DNA of 64,000 nt from Callipepla californica brunnescens (lineage: Eukaryota; Chordata; Aves; Galliformes; Odontophoridae), in NCBI GenBank assembly GCA_023055505.1, contig JALIRH010000002.1, positions 54,043,733 to 54,107,732 on the forward strand, in the 5' to 3' direction. The notes under the pieces are model-generated. The model was not told the origin of the DNA, made no database searches, and saw only the letters and a program-made list of their open reading frames with translations. Made by a program: the position numbers and the translations under genes. This document shows positions 11,434 to 22,970 of this stretch, in pieces. Positions within the stretch are counted from its first letter, which is position 1; each line of letters starts with the position of its first letter.

Positions 11434-11962
11434 TTGTTCTGAAAGTAGTGCCTCCTATTTTATTATGTTGACCCACGAGGTCAGACGCAGATGTTGTCAG
11501 TATGCCAGTAGAAGCTGAACCTTCCCACCAGTATTCTGTTATATTTTGTTGCCATGTGACAAATGGCAGCAGAGGGGCAGTCTGACAGAATGGCATCTGA
11601 CATGAAAGTGCGTATGGAGCAGTGCTGTGGAATTGAATTGGAAAAAAATGCCACCCATTGACATTCACTGATGCTTGTCGAATGTTTATGGAGACCAAAC
11701 AGTGGATATGAGCACAGTGAGGCAGTGGGTGGTGCGTTTCAGCAGTGGCGACAGTGATGTGAAAGATAAGTCACATTTTGGGTGGTCATGGAGCTTTTTC
11801 TGAGTGTAGCATTCAGGCTTTTGTTCATCCCTGGAAATGGCAGTGACTGTGTTAAAAAAAAAAAGTGTTTTGTAGGTGAGTATTTGCACTATCAGGTAGT
11901 GTTAGTGTGCTCTTTGTTGTAGTTTCCATGGAAAAAAATAGGAGGCATTACTTTCAGTACTA
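11434..11962 (+). mobile_element. GalluHop-like mariner, internally deleted, both termini present
   Basis: About 530 bp, against roughly 1.2-1.3 kb for a complete mariner. The left end has TTCTGAAAGTAGTGCCTCCT and the right end AGGAGGCATTACTTTCAG, matching terminal inverted repeats. The interior reads on the plus strand as a decayed transposase N-terminus: a start-like ATG at 11562, then frame-shifted codons corresponding to the helix-turn-helix region (the VYGDQTVDVSTVR-type segment is recognisable across frames, near 11680-11730). It then jumps to the transposase C-terminal end and 3' untranslated sequence near 11790. The catalytic DDD core is gone, so the copy is non-autonomous and dead. 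Its end boundaries are uncertain by a few bases, and no clear TA duplication was seen. Confidence 0.9.
11562..11900 (+). pseudogene. Mariner transposase remnant, catalytic core deleted
   Basis: This is what is left of the transposase that would cut and paste the element by binding its terminal inverted repeats. The N-terminal DNA-binding part begins MAAEGQSDRMASDMKVRM and then loses frame within about 25 codons, where a run of A precedes the HTH-encoding part. The DD34D catalytic domain is absent because of the internal deletion. The last codons of the C-terminus (a QA.VH-type segment) are joined near 11790. The segment ends in an A-rich stretch before the 3' terminal repeat. Confidence 0.75.
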
Positions 11963-13652
11963 GCTACCTAATTTGGTTGTGAGAATCTTGGTGTATTTTG
12001 CTTTGTCTGAGCTGACTTCCAGATATTTTGGGTCTGATGGCATTTCTACAAGTGTTAGTCACAAGTTACTTAAAGAGGCTGTGCTTTGAGCACAGAACAT
12101 CTGGACTAGTTTACTATTTGTATACTGATAACTGAGCATAGACTGCTGTCTCCCTAAAAGATATACATGTGTTCTCACGTGTGTTTCAAGAGACAGACAG
12201 CTGGAAGAATATTTGCTTCAGAATGCTGGAAAGTAGTGTGTATATCATCACAAATCTCATCTTCTCACGTAAGTCATCAGAATTGTGATGGATAACACAT
12301 ATTTGCTTCTCGCTGAAGATAAAACCACTTCTTAAACTAGATTAGCAAAAAGCAAGAATTGCTGTAAAATGAAAGCATATTTAAAGTTTCTCCATCATCC
12401 ATGTCCGTGCCTCTGCCCAAGTCAAGGATGGCTGTAGTTGCAAACATAAGTTCATTTAATGAATAACTGTACTTCTTGCTTAGAAATTCCAGTTATCCTT
12501 TCTTCCTCTCTGGCAATGAGGACAGAGTGCTCTTAGATCCTGGGCATCCTGATGTATCTTTTCTAGCTATGCAGCAAGGTTGGATTTTGTTGTCTAGTGA
12601 ACTGCTGCATCCAAAACTAGGGGAGACTGGAGCTTTATTATCTTCTTAGCTAATAGCGTTCCTATGACATGCAGTAAATAAAGCGGAGCCAGTCACTTTT
12701 TTTCTATGGGAAAGATACCCTGACAGTTCTTTGGAGTAAGTAATAGACTATAATTACCTCTTATTTGTTTGTGTTCTACATATTCCTTAAAGTAGAAAAA
12801 ATAGTGCAGCTGGCAGGATGAATTTTAACAACTGTATCATCTCCAGCAGGCTGGCTGTGGTGTTAGTTTGCAATCTGAATTTCTTATATGGTCTGATGGT
12901 TTGTAATATTTACCTCTGAGCTGTGTGAAGGCTTAACAGGGGGCCTTGAAGGCTAATTTTTATCTGCAGACCAAATGTAACTTGCTGTATGGCTTGTTGC
13001 CCTCACCTTTGCAGATCTCTCAGCAGACCTCTGACCTCTGCCGGTGCTTAGAATTGTTTGTTGGATGGAGGGTCTCACATACTGGAGAAGTTCTTGGCGT
13101 GTGTAAAAACATCATGTGTATATCTTGTAACATTGATAATTTCTCTTGATCTGCTCAGAATCATTGTGAGTAATATTGCTCTTGTACCTAGACCAAATAC
13201 ATCTTGTTTTATTACTTGCACTTTGAGTTTGCATTGAGTGGGCCTTGCAAGCTGAGGTAGCCCGAAAGAACTTACTTGTGACTTTTAGGCAATGGAGAAA
13301 ATAGTACCCAAAATCTACTTCAAGTTTTAATCGCATCAACTACTGGGAAGAAGCAAACAATAATAGCAAATGTTTTCTGGTAGTGAATATAAGGAAGAAA
13401 AATAAATTCTCTTTTCCTGAGAGCTTTTTTCCACAGTGATGTTGAATATTACAAAATCCCCATGGTCTGCAGGCAGTATTTATCTAGTACCACCTCAGCA
13501 CTACTTTAACCTTCAGATGAACACTGTCCTGATGTTTTAACCTTCCAAGACAGACGAGGATATGTAACTCCTGTAATGTAGTGGCCTGTCTCGTCTTCTG
13601 AAACAGTTGAGAAACATGGGAAAAAAATCCCATATGTGGCCTTTGCAAATAC

Positions 13653-13689
13653 AAAAATAAATAAATAAATAAATAAAAATAAAAAAAAA
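13653..13689 (+). repeat. AAAT microsatellite running into poly(A)
   Basis: About five AAAT units, then AAAAAT and a run of nine or more A. Probably a length-variable locus. Confidence 0.9.
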
Positions 13690-15701
13690 GATCGTTGTCT
13701 GATATGCTGGATGATAACTTTAGAAGATGTACACAGTAGTAAAACACATTGGAAGTCTTGAGCAAATGCCTGTTCCTGAAGTTTGTCTCGTTGTCTACCC
13801 CCAAAATAAAAAAAATAAAAAATCTCCCTATTGCTAGAGGTAGGTTGAGGAGATATTTTTTCTTTGACTAATACTTGTTTTACTAGTTGCTGGGGATTTG
13901 CTTTGCTTGCTCAATTGTTACCCAATTGAGATTTGACAGTTGAGTATGTCAGTGCTCAGTCTACTGATTTCCTTTGTGAAAGCTTAATAGCTACCAGGTG
14001 CGTGGATACATTTCAAAAATAGTTTTTAATTTTGTATAGCACAGTACCCATTTTTAACCAATTTGTAGCATTAGGTAAAAAAATGCATTTCGTTATGGAA
14101 CAGTATTAGATCTATCAACTCTTGCCACTTTTAATGTTAAGAAGATGTCATGGGACTTAAAAAAAAAACAACAAGTTTTATTGCTAAAGGTGTTTAGATT
14201 GATTTCTCCCTGGGTTGTGACAACAGCGTGTTGGGTACATAGCAAACTGGTAAGGTGCCATGTTTTTGAAGGGCTACTGGTGTAAATAAGTAACCCTCTG
14301 AAAAACCACTGAAAGGTAGAAAGGAACATGTAAAGAGACTGTCTGGCAAACTTGCTTTCACAGTCCTTGGAACTTTTGTGTGGATAATTTTCTAATTTCA
14401 GATTAGATATTACTCCTCTGCTTAGAAGGATAACGTTTGCTTCTCTTTGATAAATGCCTTTAAATGATACTCACTACACTGCAATTAAGCTTTTCCTCTT
14501 GCTACCAAATGTGCATGTTACCTTAACGTGTTTGTAACTTGGGGATGTCATGCAAAGCTCTGTCCCTAAAAACTCAAGGTGTAGAGATTTACTAGTGTGA
14601 TGACTATTTATTAGGTGGTCTTATATGTACCCAAGTGAGTGTGGGTTTAATTCCATTCAAATGTATTGGTTAAGATTTGTTTTGTTTACACTTTTGCAAA
14701 GTGTTTTGAACCTATCAGCATTTAACTGTGCTGGACAGACTTGCTGGTTGAGCTTCAAATTTTGTATGAAAGCTTCTAGGATTTGTAGTGAAATGGAATA
14801 TCTAACAGTGAATATAGTTACATTTTTTTTCTAGAATAAGAGAAAATGGAAATTCATAGGGGGAGAGAAAAAAAGGAGACGTGGGAACAAGATACTTAAA
14901 ATAATATTTAGTTTTAATTTAATGCTATGTGGTCCTAGTTTGCTTTTCTTCTGTAATGAGAATTTAGAACAGCTTGTATTCATGCACTCTATTTCCCCAA
15001 ATTATACTTTTAAACTAGATCTAACAGTAGTGATTATACCATACATTTTCTTTTTTTCTTTCAACTCTTACCCATTTTGTATTTGAAAGCCAAAACTGTC
15101 AGTGGTCTGTTTACTTTATCTCACTCATATGCGATGGAAATAAGTGGCATTTGTAGAACACACAAACTATTTTTTGCCTGAATGCTCCATTTATGATTTA
15201 TAGCCAACACATATCCCTGATTTTCTTTTGAGAATGATCTTTATTGTCTTTGTGTACTAACTTAGTGCAGAAGCACTTGTCTATTTTGAGCTAAACCAGA
15301 CCTCTTGTAAAAAGAATCAAATTATTTCATCATGTTGAAAATGAAAAGCTATAATTACTTGTAATTGGGCTTCAGAATTTTTTAAAATTGGGAAATTCTT
15401 TTCCAGAAGTTTAAGATCACTCCAAATCATAACCTGTGGAAAATAGGAAATAATTTTCTGTTCTACTTAAGTGATTTAATTTACACTTTTGACAGCTATT
15501 TTCCTTTGATATTTGGGCAGAGGAAATAATTGAGGTATGCTGGTTATTACTAAAATCTTTTCTGTGATCTTATATGCTTTATGGTTCACAACTTTCTTTT
15601 GCTTTCTCTAAGTCCAGGCAGAATCTGATGCAATTTGAAGAAGTGTGTAAAGTTAGTTTGGACTATTTTAATTTATTAAACATGCACTTCTGCCTTATTT
15701 A

Positions 15702-15724
15702 TTTGTTTGTTTGTTTGTTTGTTT
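15702..15724 (+). repeat. TTTG microsatellite
   Basis: Five to six tandem TTTG units. No retroposed body was recognised beside it. Confidence 0.9.
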
Positions 15725-16413
15725 CCTGGTCTTCACAGTTATTTTCTACTGTTTTAACAAAGTGCTCTTTCATGTTTTAGTCTTTTTAAGTTTAAGTGGA
15801 ACCTGGAAAAAACAAAAACATACATTGTATTTTTTTTAAGTAGACTTTATTGTGAATATCCTGCTTTTCAAATATAACTACTTTTTAATCTGTAAACTCA
15901 CTGTTATAGTGATAATAGTAAGTGTAGCAAAGAATGTGCTATCTCTCTCTTTTTTTTTTTTTAATTGAGCTAACTAGGTAAGTTAACTAGTTACTGGCAA
16001 AGACCGTAACATCTTGGGTGACCAGAGGGTTCAGAGGTTCACTGTCAAGCAGAAACTGAGTATGATGTAAAATAGCAGGCAGGGTCCAGCAGTCTAGGGT
16101 TGGCAGCAGGAGGCCCACTAGATAATTGGCACCTTCATGTTTGAAGTTCAACCTGGGTGCAGTGTATGGAGAAGCAGCCTTTTCCAGCAGTAACTCTGGG
16201 GTAGGGAACAGGAAGATAAACAGTACACAGAATTAGTTTGTGTATGATAGAATATAGCAACAATTGCATATCATGAAACAAGATGGTAGAAAGTATGCCT
16301 TACTGTAAGTCTTGGCTCTTCCTTCTTCATTTAGGTACAGTCAAGTCACATAACTGCTTGTGTTAACCTTTTTAAGGTTACAGCTAGTGAGGAATTGCCT
16401 GTACCATTATATT

Positions 16414-17083
16414 TCTGAGGAGAGGGACCTGGGTGTCCTGGTGGATGACAGGCTGGCCATGAGCCAGCAGTGTGCCCTGAAGACCAAGGCCAATGGTATC
16501 CTGGGGTGCATTAAAAAATGCGTGGCCAGCAGGTCAAGGGAGGTGATCCTCCCCCTCTACTCTGCCCTGGTGAGGCCTCACCTGGAGTACTGTGTCCAGT
16601 TCTGGGCTCCCTGGTACAAAAAAGACAGGGATCTCCTTGAAAGAGTTCAGCGAAGGGGTACAAAGATGATAAAGGGCATGGAACACCTCTCTTATGAGGA
16701 AAGGCTGAAAGACCTGGGTCTGTTCAGCCTTGAGTAAAGAAGACTCAGAGGGGAATTGATCCACATCTATAAGTATATAAGGAGTGGAGGCAAAGGGATG
16801 AGGCTGGACTCTTCTCAGCCGCGTGTGGTGACAGGACAAGGGGAAATGGCCACAAACTGAAGCATAGGAAGTTCTGCACAAATGTACATGGGAACTTCTT
16901 CACAGTGCAGTGACGGAGCACTGGCACAGGCTGCACAGAGAGGTGGTGGAGTCTCCTCTGGAGATGTTTCATCTTGCCTGGATGCCTACTTGTGCAACCT
17001 GGGCTAGGGAGCTGCTTTGGCAGGGAAATTGTACTCGATGATCTCTAGACATCCCTTCCAATCCCTACAATTCTGTGATTCTG
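16414..17083 (+). mobile_element. CR1 LINE, 5'-truncated, well-preserved 3' end
   Basis: A 670-bp CR1 copy. It opens inside ORF2 with [20 protein letters not shown] and continues through [49 protein letters not shown] and [14 protein letters not shown] before a stop at 16735. This is the ORF2 C-terminal region downstream of the reverse transcriptase, open for over 100 codons and close to consensus apart from the stop. The 3' untranslated part follows (AGTGACGGAGCACTGG, CACAGAGAGGTGGTGGAGTC). It ends with CCCTACAATTCTGTGATTCTG at about 17062-17083, the CR1 terminal octamer repeated. The catalytic domain is missing, so it cannot mobilise itself. Confidence 0.95.
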
Positions 17084-20000
17084 CTTTCTGGTACCAGCTT
17101 TAAATTCAGAGACCAAGTGCACATTTGGGTTGTCAGTTTTAAATTCAGATAGCCCATTTAAAAACTATATCTTTTGATGATAGGATACAATCATTTTCTT
17201 GTGTAATGTGTTATTATTATGTACATTTCTATTCTTTTTTTTTCTTCTTCTCTCTTTGAAAGAGCTCAATATATTTTCTCAAGATTAGCAGTATTCTTAA
17301 AATTATTTTGGAGCTGTTATGACTAGAAGGATTTTTCCAGATCTTTTTTGTTGTTGTTGTGGGCTCCTTGCCAACAGCTGCTGTGGAAAGGAAATCTTCA
17401 TGCGAAGAAGCGTGTGTTCTTTTTGAAGGTTAACCAGAGCCTGCAGAGCACAGCCTAAGCATCTGGCTCATGAGATTAAAAACCATAGAAGGAAAGACCT
17501 GTAAACCTAAGAGAATGAATTTTAGATGTGAACATAGAGCCTAAAAAATTGATCAGTGGGAAAAGCTGTCCTCTTTAGTGATCAAGAAGTGTAAGGCTGT
17601 AGAGAAAATTGATCAAAATCAGACTTGTAGACTTGGCTGAAGGTACTAAAGCGAGTAATGAGAGGTCTGGCAGGTGATTACTCTGAAGGTTATACCTAGG
17701 ATAGATCTTATTAATTATTTTCATTTTTGACCTTACCGCACACACTTTAAAAACAAAATTGTACTTCTGAAAACCTTCTGATGACATGCTGTTGGAAGAC
17801 ACTGTTAGTATGCTGGGGGATTGAAATTCCTCAATAACTGGATAAGACCAAGATCAAGAGCAGTAGAAATTGGATGATGTGTAATATGAGGTTGGGCACT
17901 TGGAGACTAGCAGTATTTTCTGATAACTTTGGAGAGCTTGTTGGGTGGAGGGACCCCAGCTGGTTTCTCCTTCTTCAGTAATGCCTTTATTACAGACCTC
18001 AATGTATTTGCTTATTTGCTGTTTTGAAGTATTTCCCGATGAAGCTTATTAAAAGTAAAATGGAAAGAAAATTTGCTAAGTCTCTATAATGAACTGTATT
18101 TTTGCTTGTGATAGATTTCCACAAGTTTTCTCTTTTAATTAGAAAAAATCTGAGAAAAATCTGAAAGAGTAGCATGGGAAGCTATTTACTCTTTTTTGTT
18201 ATATTTTTTCCCTTTTTTTTTTCTTTGATCTTATCACAGAACATAAGACACCATCCTGTCAGTTTGCTAAACATGTATGTGACATTGCATGACACAAATG
18301 ATCTTTTGGACCGTGTTAGTGACAACTGTATACTAAAAAGGATATCCCGCAACAATTTTTTTGATGATGCTTCAGAATTTGCTTGGAGTAGGCTTCTATC
18401 ATCAGTTATACACAGAAGAAATGTAGGAAACAATCCAGTACTGTTTCCTTAGTTGGAAGTTATCCAAGTATCTTACAAATTTATTGTATATGATTTTCAT
18501 GATTTCCTACATGTGGAAATCTAGCGGTGTGTGTTTCACAACAGTCTGAGGTTGGATTCCAACTCCTTTGGTGAGAAGAAGAATGTTTCTGAGTGAGCTG
18601 AAGGGCTCATCTGGCATACAAAGCTAATAAATCTAACTACAGAGCGTCTGTATTTAAAAATATAAAACAAATAATGACAAAGAACAATTAACAGAACCTT
18701 ACAGTATGGAAGCACAATGACACATTTTTTGAGGGGCTAAATTTGGCAGAATTGCATGCCATTATTTCCTCTCTACCTTGTGGGTCTTACTGTAGAAGGG
18801 AGACTTTGTTGTGTATTTTAATGTTTTTGGTTTTTTTTTCCCTTATAATTTGGAATAACTTTTAATATCCTCTCATAGTTTGTTAGAGAAAATAGTAATT
18901 TTATGTATCTGTGATTCTGTGCTCTCTGTATGAATTACTGCAGTATTACTTAAAGTCGTTTGCTGTAAGGTGATTCAGATTTCTTTTTAAGTCAAGTCTA
19001 AGAAAATATCTGTAAATTAGCACTAATGGTCAGCGTGGCTGGAAGAGAAACTCTTTCATGTTTGGAATTGACTGTAAGATTGAACTTACCCCAATTTATT
19101 GCAAAGTCAATATTCAGCTTAAAAATTAAAAAGGTTAATAATTATTAGGTTTTCAGAAGAAAGTAGTAGTGTTATGACCTGCCTAACATCACACAGCTAC
19201 AAAAATGCTATAAAATGATTTTTAAGCTTATATTTATAGTGAGTAGATGGCTTATTCCTTTATCTCACTACTTACGCATCCACGAACTGTTAATTAATAC
19301 TTTTGCAGTAATTACAGAATATTTTAAATAGACATTATTCTTCTGAATTTTAAAAGATCAGGATTTTTTTATTAATTTAAAAGGATAATAGGACTGACCC
19401 ATACTTTGATCAACTCTTTCATAAAGAGGTGCTTTTTTAGATCATTTAAATTTTTACATTTTGATTGCATGGAATAATAAAGCCTTACATTTTCTTCATA
19501 CATTTTCCCATTTACTCTTCTAAGCTGGGTCACCGTTGTATCAAAGAAGGTCACTGTTCTCCATAAAAAGGTGAGCAATTGCCTGTTAGTACTGATACCA
19601 GGGGAACTTGTGTCCTAGTTTTTTTGTCTTCTGGCATGGATTTTTCTCCATACAGAAGGCTGAAGCTTGTAAGATAGATTTTCATTCCATTTAGTTTTTT
19701 CTTCTTTTCCACCTTCTTTGTTTCACGCCTGAGAACGTTTAACCCAAATGTTTAGGTGCCTCTTTGCAGTGGAGCTCCTCTCAGCACCCTTGGTGAGTGG
19801 CTGCTCTGGAGCAGAGAAGAAACTGAAGCACCATTAGTAGAGGAGCAGTACAGTGTGCAGAACTCATATACTACGATAGCACATTTTAGTATACTAGCTG
19901 ATACTATTGAGAAAGACACTTAGGTTTGAGGCAGTTCTAGTGCTTTCTCAGGTCTGAAACCTTTGAGAGGAGTGGAGATCAGTTGCCTTTGAGTTAATCT

Positions 20001-22101
20001 GATTAGGCTTATAAGAAGAGTTGGGAGGAATTATGGTTGCTACTTTTGGAGTAGAGGAGTGATATTGACAGGAGAGGAAACAACAGAAAACCTAAGAGAG
20101 GTAGAAATCAAAGGTCCCAGAGAATTCCTGCAGGACACCCATTGCTGGCTGTGTGATCTTATTCCAAGGTCAGCTCCCTGCAGGCAAGCAGCACGCTGCC
20201 AAGGAGATGCGTACATTTGGACTGGGGAAGTGAGGGGAAAGGCATAGCAAGCTGTGAGATGAGATAGAAATAATAACTATCGTTAAAAACCTGAGTTGTT
20301 GGCATTTAATTTGAAACCGTATCAAAAATCTTTAATGCTTAAATCTTTTCCTCTTTAAAATTCAAGTTAATTTTAATGTGATGTTAATGTAGTATGATGT
20401 ATAAGATTACATGTGTTCTTATTATTATTTGAAGGTGCATATGAGAAGCGTGCCTTGGTTGGTTCATTATTTGCAATACTATCCTTGGATTTCCTTGCAT
20501 TCCCATTCTTAAGATAGCTTTTAACATAATCCCCTGTAGGTTTTTTCTTATTTGTTTTGTTTAAAAGCAAAAAATAGAGATAGCAGTGATTTTAACTGTA
20601 CTTAAGGCACTCAGATAACAGCTGACTCTGAATAGTTAGTTGTGGTGCAAATAACACTGAGTAAATAGGTTATTTTCCTTTGACATGGCTAGATTGATTG
20701 ACTGAAAGCTATGTTTGTTCAGGAATTTTGCTAGACTGCACAAATGTTGAAGCTGGAGGCACAGATGCTGGGTGAAAGGAACTGCCCGTCTGTTCCTGAT
20801 TAAATGTGCCTTATGGACTTGAGTGGCTGATTTCTAGTAAACTATTTGTTTGTAAATCTGTATATATGGGTTATTCACTTACATACCACAGAAATCATGA
20901 CGCAGTTCACAGAGCTGAGTAGGTTATACAAATATTTCCACAGGTTGCTTGCATCTAAGTAACTTGATCAATGCCCATGGACACTCTCACCTGTTCCACA
21001 TTAAGGTGTGTAAGAACACCCTTAATTTTCTTTGCCTTGCCTTTGCCACAGCTGTTTGACCTTTTCTTTCTGTTGACTGAGTAACAAGAGGTGTGGAGGG
21101 AGCAGCAAGGTTTTTTTGACTGCAGTAAGAACAGAAGCAAGCTGCATCTGATCAGGATGGCTCTTTTGTTATTTGGTTTTGCTCTGTATTATTGGTTACT
21201 TTTAAATTTTGTGTAGTATTCTTTTTCCTCTTTGAGTTGCTTCCAAATGCAACTTGCCTCACAGATGTTTATGTCATAGTAGGTAGGTGAACAGTATTTG
21301 AAATCAGAATACTGGCTAATGTTATATATATTCCTGAGTAGCTCACAGGTTTATGTGTGTTCAAACGTGGTATTAATAAACCAGAAGAAAACAATGCATA
21401 GAAATTTAAGGCAAATTCATAAGTGGTAATGAGGGACTCTTAACTATCTATATTGTTTCCTGAGGTTAAGCATCAGATTTTATTTGGGTGTTTATTTATG
21501 TGAATAGCAACAGAATCAAAGTGAGCTTTGTTCTGTCCTTCATCATGCTATTTGTTCTAAAAATAAGTTCTTATGTCTCTTTTAGAGTAAAACCCAGTAA
21601 GTAAGTGCGGCAGATTATAAAAAAGGAGTGGAGTCGCTCAAAATAATCTCTGTTTAATTTAGTGATGTGAGGAGCATTTCTTGGTGGTGGTGCAGTGAAT
21701 AGTGTGATTAAAAACCTGTTTGAGCCTCAGCTGTGGACCTGTGAGTCCTGCTTTATTGTGAAGTCTGGCTGTAAGTTTTTGCCATTGTTGAAGTTGAGAC
21801 TTAAGAGAGACAGGCTGAGGATTATTAACCATATAACTCAGTGTGTATGAAATGTAATGTTTTAATGCATCCTGTGCTCTTAGTCATGTGACCTAAACTT
21901 TGAAAAATAATAATAAAAAAAAAATGAAGCATGATTTCTTGAGAAAAAACTAAATATCAATGGATTTTAAAAAGCAATTGGAATGTTAACAGTATTACAC
22001 TTCACAGTGTAAGGGTGTTTACTCACCCTTGGTGAGGAAAATTTACTTTTAGGAGAATTTAATGATATCTTGCAGGAAAAAAAGGAGAAACAACATCCTG
22101 C

Positions 22102-22105
<4 letters not shown>
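17084..22105. other. Unique AT-rich non-coding stretch, no gene seen
   Basis: No coding exon or interspersed repeat recognised. Scattered T-rich runs precede AG dinucleotides in several places, but no flanking open frame supports a splice site. A solitary TCTGTGATTCTGTG at about 18908-18922 resembles a CR1 tail but has no CR1 body before it. Confidence 0.5.

Positions 22106-22135
<30 letters not shown>
22106..22135 (+). repeat. 30-nt poly(T) tract
   Basis: An uninterrupted run of 30 T followed by CAG. It could be the complement of a retroposed poly(A) tail, but no SINE or processed gene was recognised on either side. Expected to vary in length. Confidence 0.95.
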
Positions 22136-22359
22136 CAGTTTGTGCAGTTGATAGTAATGGAGGAACTTAAGAGATTTAGTGGTTTGCTTCAGATCTCTGC
22201 CTCCAGATCCAGACATTTTAAAGCAGTGGAGTTCCCATATATCACATAGGTACAGATAGCTTTTGCTAGCTCTACCCATGATGCTGAAGCGGAGTATCTT
22301 TCAGGTTTTATTTTGGAGTGGGCAAGTGCTGTCATTTATTTCTTAAGTTTCTCCCCTCC

Positions 22360-22381
22360 TTTTTTTTTTTTTTTTTTTTTT
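22360..22381 (+). repeat. 22-nt poly(T) tract
   Basis: An uninterrupted T run about 225 bp after the previous one. Low complexity only. Confidence 0.95.
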
Positions 22382-22910
22382 AATTGCTAGGGGTTTAAAC
22401 TTTGTACTGTTCATGCAGAGATAAAAGGCCTAAGAATGTGATCTAGAAGTAGATGCAGTAGTGGTATTAAGCAATATTGCTGTGATGGAATATGTGATAT
22501 TAAATATTAGGCAAAGCACTTTACTGAAAGAAAGGAGAATAGCAGTAGATGGATAGTAATGTTTGCTTGCAGGCAACTAAATACTGAATATATATTAAAC
22601 TACATTTGTCTTTAAAGGAGAAAAGAGTACTTGAACTCAGTATACAATAGAACCTTTACAAAGCAAATATTTTAGCCAGCGTGCTAAGTGTAGGGTGTTG
22701 TGTCACAAGCAATGTAGCAAGACGCATTTTCTAAATAGAAAGTGCTTACAGTTTCTGTGATCTCTTACAAGCTGCAAAGTGAAATCAGTGACACTGTTCC
22801 TAGCACTGAATTTCCTCTCTGGACTTTGTAGTTGGTGTACGTCTCATGAAAAGTCTGTAGAGCAAAGCAGAGCATTTGCTCAGGCATGCTGTTGCTGGCT
22901 CTGATCTAAC

Positions 22911-22970
22911 AAGGGCAGCCGTAGCCTGGTGCTCTTGGCTTTGCTGGGTACCAGGCTGCTACGGGCCCTT
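22911..22970 (+). ncRNA. 60-nt hairpin, candidate structured RNA or palindrome
   Basis: The 5' arm reads AAGGGC, AG bulge, CCGTAG, CCTGGT. The 3' arm reads ACCAGG, CTG bulge, CTACGG, GCCCTT. All three 6-bp blocks pair perfectly, giving 18 Watson-Crick pairs interrupted by a 2-nt and a 3-nt bulge. The 19-nt loop (22931-22949) can add four pairs including G-U. The size resembles a microRNA precursor, but nothing shows it is transcribed, and the flanking bases do not continue the stem well. A DNA-level palindrome is equally possible. Confidence 0.3.

Larger units (their letters stand above)
11963..16413. other. Unique AT-rich non-coding stretch, no gene seen
   Basis: No recognised repeat body or exon. 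It contains an AAAT microsatellite (13653-13689) and a TTTG microsatellite (15702-15724). Frames up to about 105 codons occur but match nothing I know. One (13484-13804 minus) reads through the AAAT repeat and is an artefact. Confidence 0.5.

Noticed and set aside
11336..11698. 120-codon minus-strand open frame
   Set aside because: Antisense to the mariner element and its flank; no domain seen.
16534..16881. 115-codon minus-strand open frame
   Set aside because: Antisense shadow of the CR1 copy at 16414-17083.
18908..18922. TCTGTGATTCTGTG resembling a CR1 tail
   Set aside because: No CR1 body precedes it on either strand; a short match like this can occur by chance.
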